Shown here one piece after another: positions 14,570-19,321 of a stretch of DNA of 23,070 bases (positions are counted from its first letter, which is position 1; each line of letters begins with the position of its first letter). Below the pieces are notes generated by a model. The model worked only from the letters and a program-made list of their open reading frames with translations. It ran no database searches and had not been told where the DNA came from. Location of the stretch: the IMG/VR virus record IMGVR_UViG_3300008629_000038, positions 1-23,070 of that record. One strand, written 5' to 3'. The position numbers and the translations under genes were made by a program. The stretch comes from a virus.

Positions 14570-14770
14570 TTAGCCACTAGCATCAATATCGTTTATATAT
14601 TTATTACTAGAATCGCTTCTGTCGATGGGCTCAATTTCTGTACTATAAATTTTTGTTAATTTATATCCAAAATCCCCCTCTTGTAAGGCTTGTGGTAACC
14701 AATCTTTTACCGCCTTATCGGTAACATCAGCTTTAGCTGTTATTGTTATTTTGTAGTCTTGTGTTTTCAT
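14570..14770 (-). CDS. 66-aa hypothetical protein
   Basis: The ATG overlaps the upstream stop (ATGA). KTQDYKITITAKADVTDKAV looks like a beta strand and helix, followed by GYKLTKIYSTEIEPID and an Asp/Asn-rich end. Similar to small single-strand-rich phage proteins; no family assigned. Confidence 0.65.
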   Translation of the reverse strand: MKTQDYKITITAKADVTDKAVKDWLPQALQEGDFGYKLTKIYSTEIEPIDRSDSSNKYINDIDASG

Positions 14771-15051
14771 ATGATTGATATATCTACTGTTTGTTTTAAT
14801 AAAAATTGTTTAACTAACCAGCTTTCATACTTAGTCATATATTCTTGTTTAGATAGTCTATTTCCTGCGGCATGAGGCGAAAGATTTTCTTCCTCATGGT
14901 CTAGCCACATACGACTACAAAAGCTTTCAAAGTCTTTTTCCCATTTTAAAAGGGCTTCCCAACCTTGAAAATCTTTTATATGCCTATTCCAGAATTTTCC
15001 TTTATAAGCATTATGTGATTTATCTACTATCTCTTTAATCGTCTTTTCCAA
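14767..15051 (-). CDS. 94-aa hypothetical protein, Trp-rich and helical
   Basis: TTG start behind AAGGA at seven-base spacing; no upstream ATG fits. Helical, with several Trp (FWNRHIKDFQGWEALLKWEK, SRMWLDHEEENLSPH). It overlaps the previous gene by 17 nt. No motif recognised. Confidence 0.65.
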   Translation of the reverse strand: MEKTIKEIVDKSHNAYKGKFWNRHIKDFQGWEALLKWEKDFESFCSRMWLDHEEENLSPHAAGNRLSKQEYMTKYESWLVKQFLLKQTVDISII

Positions 15052-15256
15052 TTTTCTTTCCTTCTGCGTTTAATCCTGCTGTACTTTGATACAACATTTT
15101 ATCGTTAATTATTGTTACTGGCTTGTTTTCCAGCATTGAAAATGCTTCTGCTATGTACTCCTCTAAAGTCATTCCTCTTTGAGCGGCGTGCATACCACAA
15201 TCATTTATAAAGTTATTTGATACTTCTATCATTTTGCCTTTGTATTTAAGTTTCAT
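15035..15256 (-). CDS. 73-aa hypothetical protein
   Basis: Overlaps the end of the lysozyme gene by 11 nt. It has a beta-hairpin-like start (MKLKYKGKMIEVSNNFIND) and a helix GMTLEEYIAEAFSMLENK, then a charged end. The pattern somewhat resembles short ribbon-helix-helix proteins, but the match is too weak to claim. Confidence 0.68.
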   Translation of the reverse strand: MKLKYKGKMIEVSNNFINDCGMHAAQRGMTLEEYIAEAFSMLENKPVTIINDKMLYQSTAGLNAEGKKIGKDD

Positions 15257-15734
15257 TAAATAAATTGGCCTCTGCTTCCCTTCTTTTTACTAAACCTGCG
15301 AGTACTTTTCCGCCTGCTTTGTTCCATCTTTTTATTTCTGTGCTTGCTGCGTTGTAGTTGCCTGCGTTTAGTTCTTTCAGTAAGGTACTGTTTTTGAAAT
15401 TGGTTGGACCGAGATTGTATACCCATACTACTAGGGCATCAAATTGATTTTGTGTAAGTGGTACTGTTACCATGTTTTCTATGTAGCCTTCATACTCTTC
15501 AAGCTCTGTCAGTAACATTTGCTCTGCTTGTTCTTGAGTTATAGTCATGCCATCATAGACACCTTTTGTGTGTCCATAGCCTATAGTCCATACTCCTACA
15601 CTATCTTGATAAGCTGTAAGTTTACAACCCTCAAAGTATTTGAGTATCTCTGTCCCTTTTTCTCCTAATTTCATTAAAATTCCTATTCCTATTGCGAGTA
15701 GTATTATTGCTACCCATTGTAAAACATTGTTCAT
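15246..15734 (-). CDS. Endolysin: GH24 (T4-type) lysozyme with N-terminal signal-anchor (SAR-like)
   Basis: 162 aa. The catalytic triad has the exact E-8aa-D-5aa-T spacing: E35 in FEGC, D44 in YQDSVG, T50 in VWTIGYGHT. It is a muramidase that cuts the glycan backbone of peptidoglycan. Residues 4-22 (VLQWVAIILLAIGIGILMK) form a weakly hydrophobic, Gly/Ala-containing N-terminal span, as in signal-anchor-release endolysins, which reach the periplasm through Sec and are freed when the membrane depolarises. C37 is the only Cys. AGGAG precedes the ATG, and a long RNA helix lies just upstream. Confidence 0.92.
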   Translation of the reverse strand: MNNVLQWVAIILLAIGIGILMKLGEKGTEILKYFEGCKLTAYQDSVGVWTIGYGHTKGVYDGMTITQEQAEQMLLTELEEYEGYIENMVTVPLTQNQFDALVVWVYNLGPTNFKNSTLLKELNAGNYNAASTEIKRWNKAGGKVLAGLVKRREAEANLFNET

Positions 15735-15751
15735 GACATCTCCTAAAAAGA

Positions 15752-15838
15752 GAAATGCCCCGAGTCGGCTGTAGTTGCTCTCTTATTACTGAGACTTAAT
15801 CTACAGACTTAGAATTTATCGAGCTGCGGGGTCATTTC
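15752..15838 (-). promoter_or_regulatory. Long RNA helix in front of the lysozyme gene
   Basis: On the minus strand GAAATG-a-CCCCG pairs with CGGGG-CATTTC (11 bp with one bulged A). Inside are CTGTAG/CTACAG (6 bp) and a TCTC/GAGA stem. TCTTTTT follows the outer helix immediately, then the lysozyme AGGAG. It could be an attenuator, a late-expression control or a processing stem. I do not recognise the family. Confidence 0.6.
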
Positions 15839-15846
15839 AAAAACTT

Positions 15847-16011
15847 CTACCAGTAGAGTATTGGATATAAAAGTATAAATACATTTGCCAATACTAATAC
15901 TGCAAAAAAGCTCCATTCAACTGCCTCTTCGGCAGTCTTTTTTGTTTTAAAGATTTCTTGAACCGCTCGCAAACCTGCATAACGATTCAAGAATCGCAAT
16001 GCTGTTTGCAT
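15847..16011 (-). CDS. 54-aa membrane protein downstream of hsp20
   Basis: A basic N-terminal helix (QTALRFLNRYAGLRAVQEIF, then KTKKTAEEAVEW) leads into a C-terminal hydrophobic span (FFAVLVLANVFILLYPILYW). GGAG lies seven bases before the ATG, 12 bases after the hsp20 stop. Tail-anchored topology; function unknown. On the plus strand the TAEEAV codons look like a terminator hairpin, probably by chance. Confidence 0.65.
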   Translation of the reverse strand: MQTALRFLNRYAGLRAVQEIFKTKKTAEEAVEWSFFAVLVLANVFILLYPILYW

Positions 16012-16023
16012 AGTCTTTCTCCT

Positions 16024-16458
16024 CTAACCTATTTGTATATTTTTAGGTTTTTCTGCCTCAGGGGTGTTTACCTCTAAGTTAATTACTAATAGTCCGTCTT
16101 TGAAGCCAGCGTCCTGAACTTCAACCCAATCGCCAAGAGTGAAAACTCTTTTAAATACTTTTCCGCTAAGCCCTTTATAAATATAGCGTTCTTCTTCTGA
16201 GTCCAACTCTTGCTTTTCCTTACCTTCTATGGTAAGCTCGTTTTTGTGTTGTTTAATTTCTATGTCCTGTTTCTTCCAACCTGGCAATGCCAATTCAATT
16301 CGGTAAGCCTCCTCTCCTATAGCAACTAGATTATATCTAGGATAATTAGTAATGGGTAAATCTGTCACCCTATTCGCTAGCTGATTGTGCAAGCGATCAA
16401 AACCGACAAATAATTTGTCGAAATCATTAAAATTTAATGCAGTTTGTAAACCTGTCAT
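16024..16458 (-). CDS. hsp20: Small heat-shock protein, Hsp20/alpha-crystallin family
   Basis: 144 aa. The alpha-crystallin domain spans about 38-135: YRIELALPGWKKQDIEIKQH (52-71), NELTIEGKE (73-81), and the closing strand DGLLVINLEV. The C-terminal NIQIG carries the I-x-I motif that links dimers. It is an ATP-independent holdase. Phage copies are common in marine myo- and podoviruses and may assist virion folding. AGGAG is at good spacing. The gene is the first after a promoter with an unusual 223-nt structured leader, so expression is likely controlled through RNA structure, possibly temperature-sensitive. Confidence 0.93.
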   Translation of the reverse strand: MTGLQTALNFNDFDKLFVGFDRLHNQLANRVTDLPITNYPRYNLVAIGEEAYRIELALPGWKKQDIEIKQHKNELTIEGKEKQELDSEEERYIYKGLSGKVFKRVFTLGDWVEVQDAGFKDGLLVINLEVNTPEAEKPKNIQIG

Positions 16459-16681
16459 TTCGTTTCTCCTGTTAGCCCCTTACGGCGGCTGATGTGAGTT
16501 CCTTTCGGCAACTCGGTTATTAAATAAAGTCTGTACACTAAAACCCGACCACTGGTGGAAGTGGTACTCCTAACCTCGCCCTCGGAAAGCTCTGTTTCCT
16601 ACTCGTGCCAGACATAAGCGTGGGTTTGGTTATGCAGTCCCACTTCTGCGTATTCTTTATGTGAAACTTTTAAAATTTCAC
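16459..16681 (-). promoter_or_regulatory. Structured 5' leader of hsp20 (candidate riboregulator or RNA thermometer)
   Basis: From the predicted +1 at 16681 the RNA has a chain of hairpins. GTGAAA/TTTCAC (16661-16681) lies at the very 5' end. Then come AAGTGGG/CCCACgCTT (16616-16645), GGAAA/TTTCC (16584-16599), ACCACT/AGTGGT (16548-16565), GAGTT-g-CC-GAAA-GG-AACTC (16496-16514) and AGCC-g-CC-GTAA-GG-GGCT (16474-16490). The last two share one design: a bulged G, two C-G pairs and a GNRA loop. A UAACC loop sequence in the second hairpin could pair with GGUUA near 16571, a possible pseudoknot. The hsp20 AGGAG is just past the last hairpin. A 27-codon GTG ORF (16538-16455) overlaps the hsp20 ATG but lacks a ribosome binding site. 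The RNA class is not recognised. Confidence 0.65.
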
Positions 16682-16687
16682 TCTATT

Positions 16688-16716
16688 ATTATATCAAATT
16701 TAAACCAGCATGTCAA
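16688..16716 (-). promoter_or_regulatory. Sigma70-type promoter for hsp20
   Basis: TTGACA (16711-16716), 17 bp, TATAAT (16688-16693) on the minus strand. Unlike most copies in this window, it is followed by a long leader instead of an abutting ATG. Confidence 0.85.
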
Positions 16717-16726
16717 GAACTATTTT

Positions 16727-16876
16727 TCAGTCCTCATCTAGTTCAAGCAATCCTTCTTTTTGTAAATAATCTATCGTTGACGAGATTCCATGTCTTTTTG
16801 CTAGAATCCAAGTCATATTTATCGAAAATAACAAAAACATGATATAAATAATACTCCATTGTGTTTGTAAGTCCAT
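16727..16876 (-). CDS. 49-aa single-span membrane protein
   Basis: MDLQTQWSIIYIMFLLFSIN begins a hydrophobic span reaching residue 25. A soluble tail follows (KRHGISSTIDYLQKEGLLEL) ending in acidic residues. The tail motif GI-x-x-T-I-DYL-x-x-EGL is one I remember from other marine phage membrane proteins. AAGGAG precedes the ATG. It is the only gene between its own promoter and the hsp20 promoter. Confidence 0.75.
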   Translation of the reverse strand: MDLQTQWSIIYIMFLLFSINMTWILAKRHGISSTIDYLQKEGLLELDED

Positions 16877-16936
16877 AAGCTCTCCTTCATTGCTCAATCT
16901 GGTTAGCCCTTTCCTATGAATTTTTTCAATATATAC

Positions 16937-16965
16937 ATTATATCAAAAATGAAGCGCCAGGTCAA
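16937..16965 (-). promoter_or_regulatory. Sigma70-type promoter, leftward, for the 49-aa protein
   Basis: TTGACC (16960-16965), 17 bp, TATAAT (16937-16942) on the minus strand. The leader is about 54 nt with a good AAGGAG. Its -35 box is 31 bp from that of the rightward promoter, so one regulator bound between could affect both. Confidence 0.8.
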
Positions 16966-16996
16966 GATTTATTTTCTACTTACCTAAAAATAGTTC

Positions 16997-17025
16997 TTGA
17001 CTTTGAGAGGTTAATTTGTTATAAT
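16997..17025 (+). promoter_or_regulatory. Sigma70-type promoter, rightward, for the HTH-bS21 operon
   Basis: TTGACT (16997-17002), 17 bp, TATAAT (17020-17025). Six bases later is the ATG at 17032, so +1 is the start codon. It is the only plus-strand copy of the shared promoter. Confidence 0.85.
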
Positions 17026-17031
17026 ATAAGT

Positions 17032-17211
17032 ATGAAAAAATCTCAATCAAGTAGATGGAGCGATAAAGAAATTCGCCTACTGAATCAATGGTATGGCGAT
17101 ATTAGTATAGAAGAAATGAGCATTATGCTAGGTAAAACTCCTAGTGCAATTCGTTCTAAAGTCCACTACTTAAGGAAGCGCGGTTGGGCTTTTGATACCA
17201 CGCGCAGATAG
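17032..17211 (+). CDS. Single-module HTH (Myb/SANT-like) protein, 59 aa
   Basis: The whole protein is one HTH module: RWSDKEIRLLNQWYG (8-22), then ISIEEMSIMLGKTPSAIRSK (24-43) and a basic end HYLRKRGW. The WSDKE start and the LGKTPSAIRSK recognition helix match the modules of the 242-aa and 118-aa proteins. It is the first gene of the plus-strand operon and has a leaderless start. It may autoregulate the divergent promoter pair, or act as an early phage regulator; both are inference. Confidence 0.78.
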   Translation: MKKSQSSRWSDKEIRLLNQWYGDISIEEMSIMLGKTPSAIRSKVHYLRKRGWAFDTTRR

Positions 17212-17220
17212 GAGAATATC

Positions 17221-17490
17221 ATGAACGGAAAGGTTATACCTTTTCCCAAACCTTATATGACGACTAAAGACAAGTCGGATATAATTGTGAACGACATCTC
17301 TCTAATTTTATTAGATTTGCTAGAGAGAAATGGAATTAACACCGCCGACAAAGATTTTGTCTTTGATATGGCATGGGTTGTCAAATTTTTAGAGGTAACA
17401 GTCGACAACTCGCTAGGGGTAGCAAATCCCCTTTCTAAACACATCAGGCAATTTGTGCCTACGGACTTATATGAGAAAACGCAGAAATGA
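17221..17490 (+). CDS. 89-aa conserved marine-phage-type protein
   Basis: MNGKVIPFPKPY gives a short basic/proline start. It is followed by helical segments (IIVNDISLILLDLLERNGIN, KDFVFDMAWVVKFLEVTVD) and a NPLSKHIRQF end. I recall cyanophage proteins with the same VIPFPKP start and a GVxNPLxK ending, function unknown. AGGAG lies seven bases before the ATG. The 3' end overlaps the bS21 gene by 20 nt. Confidence 0.78.
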   Translation: MNGKVIPFPKPYMTTKDKSDIIVNDISLILLDLLERNGINTADKDFVFDMAWVVKFLEVTVDNSLGVANPLSKHIRQFVPTDLYEKTQK

Positions 17491-17716
17491 TAACTACAAC
17501 TTTGACCGCCTTCTTAGGCAATTTAAAAGAAAAATGCAAAGAAGCGGTAAGCTAGAAGATTATCGTAATAAGCAGTATTATAAAAAGCCATCAACACGCA
17601 GACAAGAGAAAATGAACGCTGCGAAGCGCAGAGCAGTAGCTCTCGAAAAGAAAAATCAACTTGGCCCTGAGCCAAAACTCCCAAAAATATCCAGCAATTA
17701 TCAACCACCAGAGTAA
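17471..17716 (+). CDS. rpsU: Ribosomal protein bS21 homologue
   Basis: 81 aa. FDRLLRQFKRKMQRSGKLED (about 12-31) aligns with the bS21 [20 protein letters not shown] helix, and YRNKQYYKKPSTRRQEKMNA continues with the [20 protein letters not shown] part, followed by KRRAVALEKKN. A Pro/Lys tail (about 20 aa) follows, longer than the bacterial end. bS21 sits on the 30S platform next to the anti-Shine-Dalgarno end of 16S rRNA. Phage copies are known from marine phages and can enter host ribosomes. I chose the ATG at 17471, six codons after a possible upstream ATG, because the family N-terminus fits there. Translation is probably coupled to the previous gene. Confidence 0.9.
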   Translation: MRKRRNDNYNFDRLLRQFKRKMQRSGKLEDYRNKQYYKKPSTRRQEKMNAAKRRAVALEKKNQLGPEPKLPKISSNYQPPE

Positions 17717-17742
17717 TAATTACACTTTTTTATGTTAAATAA

Positions 17743-17759
17743 AACGGCCACAGACCGTT
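17743..17759 (-). terminator. Possible intrinsic terminator (leftward) for the ncRNA
   Basis: Minus strand: AACGG-TCTGTGG-CCGTT hairpin, followed by TTATTT. The stem is short (5 bp) and the tract is broken by an A, so the call is moderate. It would stop leftward transcripts from the promoter at 18009-18037 before they run into the plus-strand bS21 operon. Confidence 0.4.
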
Positions 17760-17787
17760 CACAAGATGACCTACTCAAAAATTTTAG

Positions 17788-17816
17788 TTGCGATTTTGTT
17801 AAAATTATGGTATAAT
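17788..17816 (+). promoter_or_regulatory. Rightward promoter facing the ncRNA promoter
   Basis: TTGCGA (17788-17793), 17 bp, TATAAT (17811-17816), with TGG just before the -10 (extended -10). +1 near 17823. It lacks the shared TCTTGAC context of the other promoters. It would produce RNA across the hairpin in the sense opposite to the candidate ncRNA. Confidence 0.55.
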
Positions 17817-18008
17817 ATATACATAAATTGGAAATAAACAAGGCTAGCAGCTGTTAATCAACTCCAATAAAACTCAAACAAACAGCATCACCCGAATGAC
17901 AGCTCTCCGAAGGAGAGATGGCATGAAGGCTGATGTCTGGTTATGTTTATTTTATTGATTCAATTCTAAGCAACTAATTTTACTACTTGAATTAAAACGG
18001 CTAAGCGA

Positions 18009-18037
18009 ATTATATCCAATTTAAAGCCAAAAAGCAA
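18009..18037 (-). promoter_or_regulatory. Leftward promoter of the candidate ncRNA
   Basis: Minus strand: TTGCTT (18032-18037), 17 bp, TATAAT (18009-18014), +1 near 18002. The -10 is consensus, the -35 a 4/6 match. The start is about 180 bp from the facing rightward start. Confidence 0.5.
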
Positions 18038-18058
18038 GTTACTACACTTGCGTCAATT

Positions 18059-18099
18059 TTTTCGGTTAAGTTTTTTGTATAACTTCTGCCAACCGAAAA
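18059..18099. repeat. 9-bp inverted repeat in the non-coding region
   Basis: TTTTCGGTT (18059-18067) and AACCGAAAA (18091-18099) are perfect inverted arms; AAGTT/AACTT pairs inside. No T-tract follows on either strand, so it is not a terminator. It could be a protein-binding site, an origin hairpin or part of an RNA. The rest of 18100-18179 shows no further structure I can support. Confidence 0.5.
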
Positions 18100-18179
18100 T
18101 ATCTAATTACTCATTATAACCTATCTACTTGGTGCTGGTATGCATTCAACTTTTACAAATTTCCCCTAGATTATTTAAA

Positions 18180-18201
18180 CCCCGTTGCGGTTTAGTTTAA
18201 G
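18180..18201. repeat. 22-nt direct repeat, copy 1
   Basis: CCCCGTTGCGGTTTAG followed by TTTAAG. It differs at one position from copy 2, 47 bp to the right. With its flanks it forms an AAACC/GGTTT hairpin around CCGTTGC. It covers the end of the 52-aa gene and the bases beyond its stop. Confidence 0.7.
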
Positions 18202-18350
18202 TACTGTAAGGTATTTGGATTGACTTCCCCGTTGCGGTTTAGTATAAGATAGAGCTGAAATGCAGTAGCCGATATCCTTTTTCCATTATCTAGTTTTACT
18301 ACTGCACGCCCTTTATAAGGCAGGCTTGAAATGCTGCCTAGAATAGTCAT
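18192..18350 (-). CDS. 52-aa hypothetical protein at the end of the operon
   Basis: MTILGSISSLPYKGRAVVKL and DNGKRISATAFQLYLILNR make a small, probably beta-strand plus helix protein. The ATG overlaps the preceding TGA (ATGA). Copy 2 of the 22-nt repeat lies inside the codons for ILNRNG and copy 1 spans the stop. It is the last gene of the leftward operon. No family recognised. Confidence 0.62.
   Translation of the reverse strand: MTILGSISSLPYKGRAVVKLDNGKRISATAFQLYLILNRNGEVNPNTLQYLN
18227..18248. repeat. 22-nt direct repeat, copy 2
   Basis: Same core CCCCGTTGCGGTTTAG, then TATAAG. It lies within the coding region of the 52-aa gene, in a reading frame different from copy 1. The two copies are separated by 25 unrelated bases. 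Confidence 0.7.
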
Positions 18351-18442
18351 CTTACCATAACCCATATATTGATTAATGCCAGTATTACTATACTAGCAAA
18401 AAAGAACTGGACAAAATATTTCTCAAATTTTTCTTTAGTCAT
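18347..18442 (-). CDS. 31-aa single-span membrane protein
   Basis: MTKEKFEKYFVQFFFASIVI is the first two-thirds: a charged start, then one hydrophobic span to the end (LALINIWVMVR). It overlaps the previous gene by 8 nt and the next as ATGA. Its place in an unbroken chain of overlapping genes is the main support. Confidence 0.58.
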   Translation of the reverse strand: MTKEKFEKYFVQFFFASIVILALINIWVMVR

Positions 18443-19013
18443 ATTTCTTTTCCCACTTCTCATTAGGTCTAAAATACTTCTCTGCTGTTTCTCTCAACCT
18501 ATCTGGGCCTGCTAAAATTTCTTTTTTAGTTACTGGTTTTCTTTTATATTGATATAGGCCAGGTCCTATCTTTATTTCTACGACTTCTTCCTCAGTTGTT
18601 TTATTTACAGGCTTTCTAATAAAGCCTCCACCCTCTAGTTTAGATATTTTCCATTCTACATCTTCCTTAGGCACTTCTCTTTTCCAATAGCCATCTGTAT
18701 AATCAGCTTCCTGCTGCTTAGCTGCTTCAATATCATCACTTTCATCATGCTCTGTGCTTTCCCACAGCGGCTGTTCTCTAATTTTTCTTCGTTCATCTAC
18801 TGCTTTTCTCAAGCTCTCTCTACTTTCTTCTTTCACAATCCATTCTTTTAAATCAAGTAGATACCATTTTAGTACTCTAGCTTGTCTTCTATGAAACTTG
18901 TCATTTACAAACGAGTTATGGTAATCAATGATATGAAGTATCAACGCTACAGCGTCTTGAAAAGGTTGTCTAACTTTTGTACTAAAGTCTCTTTTAATTT
19001 TACTTTCTTTCAT
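18435..19013 (-). CDS. 192-aa hypothetical protein, charged
   Basis: The N-terminal third is helical and basic (FQDAVALILHIIDYHNSFVN, then FHRRQARVLKWYLLDLKEW). The middle is acidic and probably disordered (STEHDESDDIEAAKQQEADY). The C-terminal third is Lys/Glu-rich with a strand-like IKIGPGLYQYKRKPV. No enzyme motif is visible. The start lies four bases after the bL33 stop with a modest AGGA. It is the largest unknown in this operon. Confidence 0.75.
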   Translation of the reverse strand: MKESKIKRDFSTKVRQPFQDAVALILHIIDYHNSFVNDKFHRRQARVLKWYLLDLKEWIVKEESRESLRKAVDERRKIREQPLWESTEHDESDDIEAAKQQEADYTDGYWKREVPKEDVEWKISKLEGGGFIRKPVNKTTEEEVVEIKIGPGLYQYKRKPVTKKEILAGPDRLRETAEKYFRPNEKWEKKYD

Positions 19014-19017
19014 TTTC

Positions 19018-19221
19018 CTACTTAGTATGTCGCGGCAATTTTACTTCTACAAACCACTCATGCTGCCGCTTCACGGGGTTGTATTTCCTTAGTCTTAATT
19101 TTCTCTGCTCAGAAATCATTTTAGCTGATTTCTCAGCTGGATAAGCATATGTATAACAACTTCTGCTTTCTCCTTCAGGTATAAGATTTACCTTTTGCTT
19201 TTTTCCTTTTTTTCTTGCCAT
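19018..19221 (-). CDS. rpmG: Ribosomal protein bL33 homologue
   Basis: 67 aa. KLRLRKYNPVKRQHEWFVEV (about 41-60) matches the bL33 signature KLELRKYDPVVRKHVLFKEA almost position by position. The first part, KVNLIPEGESRSCYTYAYPA, fits the IVRLVSTAGTGYFYTTTKN strands, with an insertion of a few residues before the signature and a Lys-rich start (MARKKGKKQK). bL33 binds 23S rRNA near the ribosomal E site and contacts deacylated tRNA. AGGAG precedes the ATG. The gene lies 19 bp downstream of tRNA-Asp, in one transcript with two tRNAs, suggesting a translation-directed cassette. No zinc-binding cysteine pairs are present. Confidence 0.85.
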   Translation of the reverse strand: MARKKGKKQKVNLIPEGESRSCYTYAYPAEKSAKMISEQRKLRLRKYNPVKRQHEWFVEVKLPRHTK

Positions 19222-19240
19222 GTCTCTCCTTTTTTAAATC

Positions 19241-19315
19241 TGGCGGTCTAACGGAGAATTGAACTCCGACTTCAAGCGTGACAAGCTTGCGTGTTAACCA
19301 TTACACTATTAGACC
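19241..19315 (-). tRNA. tRNA-Asp (anticodon GUC), CCA encoded
   Basis: Minus strand cloverleaf: acceptor GGTCTAA/TTAGACC, D stem GTGT/ACAC, anticodon stem CAAGC/GCTTG around TTGTCAC (GUC), T arm CGGAG-TTCAATT-CTCCG, discriminator G73 as usual for tRNA-Asp, and an encoded CCA. Six bases separate it from tRNA-Gly. Confidence 0.96.
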
Positions 19316-19321
19316 ATGTTT

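Larger units (their letters stand above)
17743..18002 (-). ncRNA. Candidate leftward non-coding RNA with UUCG-capped hairpin
   Basis: No convincing ORF exists on either strand here. A 93-nt imperfect hairpin (17865-17957) has outer arms CAATAAAA/TTTTATTG, further pairing inward (AAACA/TGTTT, AACAG/CTGGTT, CATC/GATG) and an apical CTCTC-CTTCGG-GAGAG on the minus strand. The cUUCGg tetraloop and a U-G pair form only when the minus strand is the RNA. A second stem ATTCAA/TTGAAT lies at 17958-17992. A promoter starts it at about 18002. A plus-strand RNA from 17823 would be complementary. Identity unknown. Confidence 0.45.

Noticed and set aside
15752-15838. A tRNA or tRNA-like gene before the lysozyme
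   Set aside because: The outer helix looks like an acceptor stem, but there is no D arm, anticodon arm or TTC-containing T arm at the right places.
15919-15945. Hairpin ACTGCC/GGCAGT followed by TTTTTT on the plus strand, like an intrinsic terminator
   Set aside because: It lies inside the 54-aa minus-strand gene, where the bases encode TAEEAV, and no plus-strand transcript is expected there. Chance is the simpler reading.
17687-17735. Rightward terminator after bS21 (AATTAT/ATAATT stem, then TTTTTT)
   Set aside because: The stem is only A/T pairs with a long loop and separated from the T run, too weak to call.
17895-17957. 20-codon plus-strand ORF (MTALRRRDGM...) across the ncRNA hairpin
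   Set aside because: It is too short and lies in paired bases whose pattern fits RNA structure better. Mentioned only as an alternative reading.
18180-18248. CRISPR array
   Set aside because: There are only two short copies, one spacer-like gap of 25 bp, and no cas genes. At most a repeat mimic.
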